Shown one piece after another: positions 21,442 through 32,179 of a DNA stretch of 64,000 nucleotides. This DNA is from Phragmites australis. Lineage: Eukaryota > Streptophyta > Magnoliopsida > Poales > Poaceae. Every line of letters starts with the position of its first letter. Position 1 is the stretch's first letter. The stretch spans positions 2,986,001 to 3,050,000 of the forward strand of contig NC_084921.1 in the NCBI RefSeq assembly GCF_958298935.1, given 5' to 3'. The translations under genes and the position numbers were made by a program. The notes under the pieces were generated by a model. The model searched no databases and had not been told where the DNA came from. It saw nothing but the letters and a program-made list of their open reading frames with translations.

Positions 21442-24400
21442 TGTAACACCCTAAATTTTAATTTTTGTAATAATTTAAAATTTTGCTAGAAATTAATTAG
21501 GTGGTTGCAATTTTTGTTCAATAGGGAAATTAATTTCTAAATTTATTTGGCATAGGTTATATGTTTGATGCATTCATGCCGTTATAGATGCAATAGGGTT
21601 TTTTTTTTATTCGTGGAAAATTTTGCAAAATTGCGCTAGTTGTTGCTCGTTTAGAAACCCCTTTTGAAAATGTGTTGAAATCAATTTGGAAAAGGAATTT
21701 CTAAAAAGAAAAATGCCTTTTGGCCGATTCTCTCTCCCTCGGCCCATCTCCCTCCCCTTTCTCCTTCCCGCGTGGGCCGCCTCTTCCTTCCCCGCGCTGG
21801 CCCGTTGGTCGAGCCGGCCTGCTGCCGCTCCCGAGGCGCCCCCCTCCCCCGCTCCCTCTCTGTCGTGCGGGCCCCACGTCGAGCTGCTAGCCACGCTCGA
21901 GACGAGCCGCCGACCCTGCCCGAGCCAGCTTTGCCTCTTCAACCTCCCGCCGGCCCGATCCCCTTCGCTCAGCCGCCGCCGATTCTGCGCCTCCATGCGC
22001 CTTCTCCCCTCCCCAAAACGGCCGACATCAATGCATTGACACTCAATCAAGAGCCCCCCATAGTTTCCCCCTCCTTAAACTCACTCTATTGCCCAATCAA
22101 AGCGAGAAATCGACGCCATTGAAGGCCACTGCCGCCGGCCGTTTCTCTCCAAATTCCGGTCAGTGCCCTTCCCCTCTCGTGTATTTAAGCCAGCCATCTC
22201 CTTTCTTGCAACTTTCAAAACATTTCCCACCTTTTTTCCCTCTTTATCCCTCTCAGATTCGACCGTGGCGCCGGCTTCTCCCTCAACTCCGGCGAGGTTG
22301 CGCCACCGCCGCCCTTCTGTGCGTATGCGCCACCTCCGGCCGATTTGAACCGTTCTTTGGCTCTGCAGGAACCTCCCCGAATCTTTTTCGAGGCACGTCG
22401 TCGTTGATTCGGCCGCCGGAGCCCTTTCCCTATGCCGCACCGAACGCCGCCGCCATCCGCTCCGTTGCCTCGAGCCCTCTCCGTCGTCGTTTGCGCTCGG
22501 GGTAAGCGCCGCCCTCCCCTCTCTCTCCGCCGCCACTCGCCGTCGATCCCCTTGCCCGGTGACGAGGTTTGCCGCTTCTCCGGTGAGAGCACCGCTGCTC
22601 TCCTCTGAAGCCGGCTGGATGCCCCCCCCCCCTCAATTATCCACCATCTGATCCAATTTGGAGGGCCACGATTCGAAGCTAGAATACCTCTTCGGTTGGG
22701 CCAATCACATGGAGACATGTGTCCACTTATTCCAAGTCACCAAATCAGCCACCTCATCCAATTTGCCTACGTGGCAGTGCCACATCAGCAAACCTTTACC
22801 CAGTAATATTCCTATTTGTTTTAATTCGGGAATAATGGCAAATTTGCAAAACAAACCCATGTACTTTCCTAAATTTAACCAAGAGCCCATGTCTTTTCGC
22901 AGCTAGTCCCTAAACTTCTCCATATTTATAATTAGGTCCCTCTATTTTGCAAAAAGGCCCCTAACCTCTCTGTTTTTATTTAAAATAAGTCCTTTTCTTT
23001 TACAAATGTAACCCTAAACTTGTTTATCGCATAACTTTTAGCTCGTAGCTCCGATTTAGACGTTTTTCGCGCCCTAATGTTCGTAGCGACGTGTAGAATC
23101 TTTTTATAGGGTTTTGCATAGTTTTGGTACTGTTTGATGTACTGTTCTTAGAAGTGTCTATTGTGTGCTTTTTCCAGTATGTCGATTAGGAGGTGAGCAG
23201 TCCGGAAATCTTCGAGATCAAGCTTTCGAAGACTTTGAGCAACCCTCTGCAGAAGGCAAGTGCCCTTGTGCATTTTTACCTTGTTTTAGGATTTGCAGGT
23301 GTAGTTTTTATCCTTCATTGCATGCTTGTCAAATCTGGAATCCCATGTTAGGGTTTACTAGTTTTTGTATGAATATTCCTTGTCGCCGTTGGAGTATCAT
23401 GGGCTAAAATGGGTAGTCATGCTAGTGCAGTCAAGGTTGGGAGAAATGTTAACTAATGAACTATGCAACAATATTCGGAAATGGTAATTTGTGTAGCAAC
23501 ATGGTATAGGGATCCTAACAGGATAGTTGGTTTGAGGTGGTGCTTATAGCAGGCTTGTGTTTGCTCCTATGTGGGGTCCTAAGGACCGGTTCTTGAACAT
23601 GTAACCAAGTGAATCTGCACAACCATGAGGCCTATATGGGTACGGCCTAGCCGACTAATTAGTCACCCTCCGATTCTGTGGGCACCATTGGACGGAGTAG
23701 TGGCACAAGAGGGGGCTTCTGCAGCGACATAGTCGTCTGTTAGCAGTGAAACCTCAGTGGGTGCCTACAAGTCGGCGGGAGCTTTGTAAAGGCCTTGTAG
23801 TGAGACCCTGACTCCACACCCCGGAAGTGTGGAGCAACACGGGAATCACGACTCGTGGGGAAAGCTGTGCAAACTCTGCAGAGTATCAATCTGGTCGATC
23901 AGCCGTGCTCACGGACAAGAGCGAGCTTGGACTTCTTCAGGATTAGCTGGGATCCGGGTTCTGGTATGGATGGTCGGGTAGCTAGGTAATGGGGTTACCT
24001 GGTGAGTTTTGGTAACCGGATATGGGGTATCTAGTGAGTCTTGGTAATCGAATGGAATCCTATGAGTTATTCCTTCTTGTACAGTTGTGTCTCCACACTT
24101 AGTAAATAGGATGCCTGTTATTGGAGTCATAGGCAGGTCATAGTTGCTTAGTGCAGTTAACCAGTGTTTAACCTCTCCTTGACTCAAACCCTATAACATG
24201 TTTTCCCTACACTTGCGGAGTATAATTTTTGTACTCACACCCGTTGCTCCCTTTCTTTCTTGCATCCTGCTGCTGTTCAGAAGCCGTCATTGAAGCCGGT
24301 TCCTTTGATGGGGACGACTTCGACCCGGAGTTGGTGTTCTAGGTTCGCGTGCCCCCGGTTGACGCCTGTGGAAGATGGAAGCCCCGCTGACGCTGAAGAC

Positions 24401-24574
24401 CTTTTAGTTCTATTGTGTTTTCTTCTTGACCCTCGGGTCCTTTTGTAATAGTTATTATCGTTATTGTATTTTGACACTGTAATGATACACTGATGATGTA
24501 AACGCATGTATGAAAATTGATCCTGGCATACATGTGTTGTGCCTGTTTTTGTTCCTTTAAAACCGGGTGTTACA
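21442..24574 (+). mobile_element. Solo LTR of a Tekay-like gypsy element, nested in the SIRE-like LTR
   Basis: 3133 bp beginning TGTAACACCCTAAATTTT and ending CCGGGTGTTACA, flanked by the perfect 5-bp target duplication AAATT (21437-21441 and 24575-24579). It matches, in the opposite orientation, the long LTR at 47923-50837, for example AATTAATTTCTAAATTTA and the CATAGGTTATAT segment at the left end. TATTTAA at 22182-22188 fits the LTR promoter. The open frames inside are LTR leader sequence, not genes. Confidence 0.93.
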
Positions 24575-24599
24575 AAATTAAAACTAAACAGCGGATTAA

Positions 24600-25840
24600 A
24601 AGCTGTCGGATACTCCGGTGAAGGTCGGATACTCCGGTCAGTCCGGAGTATTCGGTCTAGTCCGGAGTCTCCGATCTATACAGGATATCAAGAATAACTA
24701 TGAACTAAAGCGAGCAGCTAGAATCTAAAGGTGATACTAAGTCTACTAGATATCACAAAGCTTAAACAACAATAAATACTAGCAAGATGATCACTAAGAC
24801 AATTTATATGTAAATTCTCAAATCCACACGATTAAGTAAATTGCACAAATAAGAACACAAGGGATTATCCCAGAGTTCGGCCACCTCACAAAGAAGTGCC
24901 TACGTCTCCGTTGAGGAGCTCACAAAGAGCCGGGTCTTTTCCAACCCTATCCTCTTCTAGCTACCACAAAGATCAAGCTAGAATTTCCTTACTCAATTTG
25001 AAGTCGATTACAAACTTCCCGTGGCACTCCACAAAGATTGGGTGCTCTACGGGCGATGCCTTGCTGTCTAGAAGCACAAAGCTCCAAGAATAAAGATCAC
25101 AGTGAATGCTCGATGAGAACTCAATGCTCAAGTGCCTTAATCTCACTCCAAACCCAAACTCACTAAATTTTTGCAAAACTTAGCACTAGAGGTGGTTGGA
25201 GGGATTTTGAATGCTCTTGGAATGCTCTAGGAGTGTAGAGTTCAGCAGCAACAGCAAGCATTTAATGTCATGGGGTGTGGAAGTATATATAGCCCTCTCT
25301 AAAAAACTAACCGTTACTATTCTGTCAGACCTAACCCAGAGTATCCGGTGAACACTGGAGTATCCGGTCTCAATTCCAAAAATGGCGTCAGAACATGTCA
25401 GAACTAGCCGTTACAATTCTGTTAAGTTACCGGAGTCTCCGGTGAACACCGGAGTCTCCAGTCCTGACAGGGCTATCACTCAGACTAGGTCCGGAGACTT
25501 GCCGGACCCTCCGGCTTCTCCAGGTACCGAGCCACCCTTGCCGGAGTCTCCCTCGTAGACTCCGGTAAAAACATTTTCTCCTACCGGAGTATCCGGTGAA
25601 CACCGGAGACTCCGGTCTTTTTAAACAAAAATAAATCCCTAACCGATCGACCTCTGGCGGAGTCCCCCTCAGAGACTCCGGCCTAAAAACTCACAAACTA
25701 CCGGAGTATCCGGTGAACACCGGAGACTTCGGACAATTAAAATAAAACGGAACCGAGCACCCTCTGCCGGAGTCTATCTTGGAGACTCCGGACTAAATAC
25801 TGAGTACCGGAGTATCCAGTGAACACCGGAGACTCTAGAC
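24600..25840. repeat. Array of short hairpin phrases inside the SIRE-like LTR
   Basis: A near-perfect hairpin with arms CCGGAGTATCCGGTG and CACCGGAGACTCCGG around an AA loop recurs at about 25337-25369, 25430-25461, 25584-25616, 25701-25732 and 25807-25837, with looser forms near 24605-24680. Between them lies a second hairpin phrase, GCCGGAGTC...GACTCCGG, near 25540-25565, 25658-25682 and 25767-25791. Confidence 0.85.
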
Positions 25841-26429
25841 TCAGTGAACTTTTATTAAACAACCCGGTGTCCGTGGGTGAGTGTGTCTCTCAACTTATTG
25901 GTTCTAAAGGATATCTTGAGCATTATGACACTAAACAAGCAATCAAATGCAACCCTCTTAATAGAACGGCTATCCTAGACTCAATTTCAAAAACAGAAGA
26001 ATTTAAATCCTATTGAGTACTCCTCGTTGCTTCTCTTTTCTTTTCGAAGGCCGTCAATTGTCATATGTCTTCTCAATTTAGACTAAGACTTGTTCATGAC
26101 TTACGATAAACATATTAGATCCTTAATCATTTTGTCATCAATAAGCCAAAACCCACTTAGGGGACCTAGATGCACTTTCACATAGAAGATGCCATGAAGG
26201 ATGAAACGGAAAAGAAAATCATTGAAGCTGAAGTGGCCGGATATTTCGCAGACTCTATTTAGAATTTGAGTGATTAGGCATTTACTTAGTTGCTGAATTT
26301 ATGAGGATTGAATGAATAAATGTAAGTTCTAGAAGAGTAAGCTTAGTTGCAAATAATATTTTTTATAGTTAATAAAGCATTTAGTATTGTTGCTACTTCC
26401 TCGCATGTGAATGATTGAATATTTTATTT

Positions 26430-29400
26430 ATAGAATATGTGTGGCGCCCTCATGGAGGAAGTGTGTATTGTGGATAGTGGAACCACAAATACCATCTTAA
26501 GAGAATATGTGTATTTTTAGTCTATTAGAAATAACTTTGGAAAAGTGATGACTATCACTGGTAGTGATAAATGCATAGTAAATTTTGGAAGAGCCATTGT
26601 CATACTACCAATGTGAACTACTTTACACATCAAAGAAGCATTATTCTATTATGAATCTACAAGAAATCTCTTAAGTTTTCAAGATATTCGAGCTAACGGT
26701 TTCTATATAGAAACCGGTGAAGAAGATGGTAGGGAGCACCTACTCATTACTAAGCGTGATAGTGAAGTGAGAATACTAGAAAAACTTCCATCCATGAGCA
26801 GTGTCTTGTACTACACTCGCATTAAAGTACCTAAAGTGTTCACTACCTTAAAAACTGTGTTTCGTAGTGTAGAATTATTCTCCCTATGGTATGATAAATT
26901 AGATCGCCCGTGTCTTAAATGAGGAACATAATTACTAACTCACAAGGTCATAACATAAATGTGAAGAATTTTCAATCATGAAGATTTTGTATGCCCTGCA
27001 TGTGCTACCAGGATATTAATTATAAGACCGTCTACCTTGAAGGTACAAGATGAAATCCCTGTATTCCTGGACCGAATTCAGGGGATATTTGTGGTCCTAT
27101 TCAACCGCTTTATGGCATATTTTGATACTTTATGGTATTGATAGATGCATCCTTGAAGTGATCTTAAGTATGTCTATTCTCTACCCGCAACCACGCATTT
27201 GCAAAGTTGATCTCGTAGATCATACAAATCAAGAATAACTTTATAAATCATCGCATGAAATCCATTAGAATGGGCAATGCTAGAGAATTTACTTCTAAAG
27301 CGTTCGATGATTATTGCATTGGTGTGGGAATTAAAGTTGAGCATTCTGTACCGCACGTCCACACTCAGAATAGACTAGCCGAAGCATTGATAAAAAAGAA
27401 TAAAATTCATTACTAGACCTTTGTTACATCATTGTAATTTGCCTGATACATGTTGGGGACATGCAACCTTACATATGGTACCTCTCATTAATTATAGACC
27501 ATCCTCATATAACATCTATTCACCAATGCAACTAGTGCAAAGGGTAATTATGAAGATTTCCCATTTACACAAATTTGGATGTATAGTTTATGTGATAATA
27601 CCGCCGCCATAGCGCCACCATGGGACCTTTGTGAAAAGTTGAAATATATGTCAGTTATGAGACTGCATCCATAATCCGATACTTAGAACCAATAACTGAA
27701 AATCCGCATACAGGCCCGCTTTGTTGACTTCATTTTTTATAAAAATAATTTTCCGTCATTAGGGGGAGGAAATATATCCTTGGATGAAAAATACTGAGAA
27801 ATTATTTGGCAGGCCGAAGGAATTGTAGCACATGATTCTCGCACTAGTGAAGCAAATGATGAAGTACAGATTTGAAGAGCGCGACTGAGTCGCATGTGCC
27901 TGCACGTAATGCACCGGAGAGGGTGGAAGTACCAAAACAAGGTACCCCTCATCTTGTTCTAGGAGCTCCAAAAAATAATAGAAGGACAAGAAATTCGGTT
28001 TCTCAAGTCCCAAATAGCAGGAGACGTCTGACGAAAGTGGTAAATGAGAACTTACCATAGTTGATCAGAAAAATTCTTCAAAGGAAAAAGAAGGGGAGCC
28101 AGTTGAGACCCGGCAATGGTATGGAACCTAAGGAAGTAGGCATATTGGATTTAAATCTTTCCACGTAGGAAGAAACCAGCGAAAATGCGTACGCTAAAAT
28201 TGACATTGGTAAACTAAAGGACCTTGCTACAACAGTAAGAAATTATGAAGAGCAAGATGTAGAAGCACCTACAAGTGCAACCCATGATAAAATAGCAATA
28301 AATTATGTGAATTCGTGGGAATCCTGGAACAGAGCAACCACAATAGTTGACGCATACTTCGTAAATAAAATTGCGACAGTTATAGATCATGACCCTGAGA
28401 CTCCATCGCTCACTGAATGTAGAATAAGGTCAGATTGGGAAGAATGGAATAAGGCAATAACAACTGAATTGTTGTCCCTGAGCAAAAGAAAGGTGTTTGA
28501 GCTAGTATGCCGCAAACCTCCCCACATCAAACCAGTAGGATATAAGTGGATTTTTGTTCGTAAGAGGAATGAAAGGAATGAAATTGTGAGGTATAAAGCA
28601 TGACTACTGGAATAAAGTTTCACTCAACGACCAAGCGTTGATTATGAAGAAATCTATTCCCTGGTGATGGGTGGTATTACATTTAGATATTTAATCTCGA
28701 TGGCAGTCAATCTGGAGTTGAAATGAAATTAATGGATGTTGTGACCACATATCTTTATGGGAACCTTAATTCGAATATTTATATGAAGGTACCTGAAGGA
28801 ATACCATTGCCGAATCAAGATAGAAGAAATAGACATCTTTATAGCGTACAATTGAAGAAGTCGCTATATGAGTTAAAACAATCAGGTAGAATATGGTACA
28901 ATCATTTGAGAGAATTTCTCAGAAAATGAGGCTACACAAATAGCATGGATTGTCCTTATGTATTCATAATAAGGTCCTCGAATGGATTCTGCATAATATA
29001 TGTATATGTAGATTATGTAGATGATCTGAATATCATCGGTATAGAAGAAGAAATCGAGGAAGCAAGCTCATACTTAAAGTCATAATTTGAAATGAAAGAT
29101 TTAGGTAAAACCAAGTTTTACTTGGGCCTGCAGCTAGAGCATGTGATAGATAGAATCTTTGTACATTAGTCAAACTACACTCAGAAGGTGTTAGAGCGCT
29201 TTGGTTTTGAAAAATCATTTCCCTCTAAACCCCCATAGTCAGAATGTCATTGAAAGAAGATCAAGATCTCTATAGCCGAAGAGAAGAGGGGAGGAAGTAT
29301 TGGGACCCGAATTCCCATACTTAACTGCAATATGATCGCTGATGTATCTGGCCAATTGCACTAGGCTAGAGATATCATTTGCAATAAATCTACTTACACG

Positions 29401-30048
29401 ATACAATACATAGCCCACTAAAAGACATTGAAATGGCTTGAAGGATATTTTGCGTTACTTGCAAGATAGCAAAGATATGGTTCTGTTGTACAGAAAGAAT
29501 TAGGATCTAAGTCTGTTTGGATACACAGATGCTGGGTATCTGTCAGACCCACATACAGTGAAATCACAAACTGGCATATGATTTCATATGCTGTGGAACT
29601 GTAATTTCCTGAAAATCGTCAAAGCAAAGTATTGTATCTATTTCGACAAACCACTCAAAAATAATAGTTTTATATGAAGTCACACGAAAATACACATGGC
29701 TTAGAAGAGTGATCAATCGTATCTAGCAGTTATGTGATTTGAACACTACTAACATCCCCACCATTATCTATGAAGATAATACTACATGTGTTGCACAAAT
29801 GCAATTAGTATATGTGAAAAGCAACTTAACGAAGCATATCAACCCCGAGTTCTTTTATGCTCATGAATTATATAAAATGAATGAAATAAAGGTAATGCAT
29901 ACCAAATCAAGTGAAAATCTTGCAGATTTATTCACTAAGTTCCTCCCTGTATCTAGTTTTGAAAGATATGTTCATGGAATTGGAGTGATGAGGCTTAGAG
30001 AGTTGCGCATTTCAGTGGGGGGGGGGTTTCATATAATACCGATATAAG
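26430..30048 (+). pseudogene. copia pol: protease, integrase, RT, RNase H, multiply broken
   Basis: Protease motif VDSGTTNTIL lies near 26470-26505. An integrase zinc region (CMPCMCYQD, about 26995) is followed by the core with GDICGPIQPL near 27086 and HSVPHVHTQN near 27340. The second catalytic aspartate of integrase is glycine (GGC at 27273-27275). RT begins near 28310 (VGYKWIFVRKR) and includes MDVVTTYLYG (about 28733); its YVDD is at 29014-29025, preceded by a 9-bp duplication that reads YVDYVDD. RNase H ends with YEDNTTCVAQMQ and LADLFTKFLP (about 29770-29955). Stops and frameshifts occur in every domain, so it is inactive. It resembles the copia group common in grass genomes; the lineage is not assigned. 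Confidence 0.88.
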
Positions 30049-30298
30049 GAATTAAATCTTAGTCAAGAAGATTAAGTGCCCAAAAGTTAATCATGAAGAT
30101 TATATGAAGCATTTTGAGTGGATTGTACCCTTTTTCCCTTAGATGAGTTTTCCTGAAGTTTCTCATGTTAAGGTTTTTAATGAGCCAATTCGTCTGACCA
30201 TGTACCGAGCTATGTACTCTGTCTCCTAATTTTTCTCACTAGGTTTTTGGGGAGTTTTAATGATACATATGCATTTCGTGAGAAGTTTCCAAGGGGAG

Positions 30299-30525
30299 TT
30301 TTAGAAAACCTGAAGTTTACAACTGAATATGGGCCTGTGTCGATCTCTTGAAAGATTTAATTCTATCTCTTATGGGGTTTTGGCACTATATATACAGGGC
30401 ATAACCCCTCATTGTAAATACAGATGAATAAAAAATAAACAGTTTTCCCCTTACATTATGTCTCATTTGCAATTGTTCTCTCGAGAGATTGCTGGACTAC
30501 ACTTGGTAGCAGTAGTTCCTTTACA
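30299..30525 (+). repeat. 3' LTR of the copia element
   Basis: 227 bp following the AAGGGGAG polypurine run. It ends TTTACA directly before the target duplication ACCTT. The start is mutated (TTTTAG instead of TGTTA). Confidence 0.85.
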
Positions 30526-30530
30526 ACCTT

Positions 30531-31200
30531 GTCCTCCCATCATCTTCCTCACTTATTTCCTTCCTCCCTCCTTTGTATCCTCTTCCCCTCACCATGGTTT
30601 CGTCTTCTCACTGATGTACCCCTTCTCCCCCGCCGCCCCTAACAGTTGTACCTCTTCCACTCACAAGCATGAGTGACGCGGCTTCCCTTCATGCCACCTC
30701 CTCCCCTTCTTCCATATGCAGCCAGTGGTGCCCTTTCCACTTTGTTGTGTGGCTATCAACCCCTACCATCACCACCTCTCTTAGCCCTTACTTAATCCCA
30801 CCACTGTGACGCCCTGCCATGACTACGTCCGTTGCTCCACGACTGATGGTGCCTTACCACCCTGCAAATGTAATGTCGTCCACCGTTGGGACAACCTCTC
30901 TCTTGGTTTCGATGTCCAGGTGAAGAGCACAACCCCTAAAAACTATCTCCCTCCCCTAGAACCCCCAAGCTAACCTAACATCTTTGGACCGGCAAGAGGG
31001 GCATCATTGAGAGGTTACAGTAATGGACATGTGATTAGGCAGGTGAGAACTCTAGATCCTACATGCTAGATTGGAGTCAAATTTGTACACTATTTGTAAT
31101 TGCTATTTGACTTGGCAAACAGGTTACACACTATCTAGTGCCGATAATCATGGTTCACTAAACTTAAAGATTTGTATTACCTTCCGAAAGGTATGTGCAA
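30531..31200. other. Spacer between the copia element and the large MULE; no gene seen
   Basis: Pyrimidine-rich text at 30530-30720, then mixed sequence. Short frames only. Confidence 0.5.
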
Positions 31201-31468
31201 AAATTCAAAAATAGACAATATATCATACCATATTTACACAAAAAAGGCAACATGATGTTGTATTTGCAAATATAGCATGTGTATTCAACATGTCATTTAC
31301 CGAATACGGGTGTTTGGTACACCGTGCACCAAAAAAGGGTGGGCCCAAGTGTTTTTGTCACCTCATGTGTCGAATATGGCACTACCCACTATATTCGGCA
31401 AATAAGGTACCGAATACAGTGCACAGTGCCGTATTCGACACCTCATGTGCCGAATACAGCCGGGCCCT
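31201..31468 (+). repeat. Left terminal inverted repeat of the large MULE
   Basis: Shares with the right TIR the blocks ATGATGTTGTATTTGCAAAT, GGTACAC..TGCACC, AAAAAGGGTG and CTCATGTGCCGAATACAG. It contains internal inverted phrases (GTATTCG...CGAATAC). Confidence 0.85.
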
Positions 31469-32179
31469 ATGGCGTTGTCGCCTCTACCGCGTGCTATCAG
31501 TGTGAGGGCTCCACAATCAATCCAGTTGCATGTGAGGGCTGCGTACCTACCACCTGCAGCTAGCTACATTCACATTAGATATAGGAAGGAAAGCAAATCC
31601 CAGCTTTGCTTGCATGCATCCATCTAATATGTGATCCGCAGTGACAATAGCATGCATGTTCCCTCTCATCGGCTCTCTCTCAGTCTGCAACTACTAGTAT
31701 TGATGAGCTTGCACTTCTATTAGTCTTTTTTCTTTACATATCAGTACTAAGTTGCTTCTAGCCCTGATTACACCCATCGCATCGGACAAAAGCAGATGCG
31801 AGTTAAGTTTGTGTTGCTCAAAGACAATGCACGCTCGAGGGAGAGTTATTGCGATGTCAGTGTGGTTCTCAACAAATCCTGTTACGCATCCATGGAAAGT
31901 GTCTACCGACAGAGAGAGAAAGAGATGTGTTGTCATTTCATGTTTCCAGCTCTATTATGTGGTCACTTCATGTCTAAAGCTTGAGTCATGATAGAGGTGT
32001 TGTCATTTTATACTTAAAGCTCTGTCGCGTGGTCACTTCATATATAAAGCCTTAGTTAGGATATAGGTATGAACATATCTTATGGTTTGAGTCTAAGCAC
32101 ATTAATGTTATCAATTGCCAACTTTCAATAAAATTGGAAACTATTTGCTGATTTAAATGTATATTTCAAAATACCTATG

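Larger units (their letters stand above)
21398..26180 (-). mobile_element. Solo LTR, SIRE/Maximus-like copia, minus strand, nested in the copia element
   Basis: Ends form the inverted pair TGAAAG/CTTTCA, and the perfect 5-bp target duplication CATAG flanks it (21393-21397 and 26181-26185). On the minus strand it starts TGAAAGTGCATCTAGG and ends with the CCTATTCACCCTCCCCTCT text typical of this group. A minus-strand TATA (CTATATATAC, 25283-25292) marks its promoter. Excluding the inserted Tekay-like LTR, it is about 1.65 kb. No internal domain is present, so it is a solo LTR produced by LTR-LTR recombination. Confidence 0.92.
19899..30525 (+). mobile_element. Ty1-copia retrotransposon, decayed, hosting nested LTRs
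   Basis: Short LTRs bracket the element (19899-20122 and 30299-30525), flanked by the perfect 5-bp target duplication ACCTT (19894-19898 and 30526-30530). The 3' LTR is preceded by the purine run AAGGGGAG (30291-30298), the expected polypurine tract. After the 5' LTR, GATTATTAGCAC is a poor match to an initiator-Met primer site. Order gag, protease, integrase, RT, RNase H is copia. Removing the nested solo LTR (21398-26180 plus one duplication) leaves about 5.8 kb, normal for a copia element. Coding regions have many stops and frameshifts. Confidence 0.93.

Noticed and set aside
21607..22718. Several frames of 115-167 codons
   Set aside because: Inside the leader half of a solo LTR with target duplications on both sides; composition-driven.
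24600..25840. CRISPR-like short repeats with spacers
   Set aside because: The phrases are hairpins in an LTR with irregular spacing, and the intervening sequence is itself repeated.
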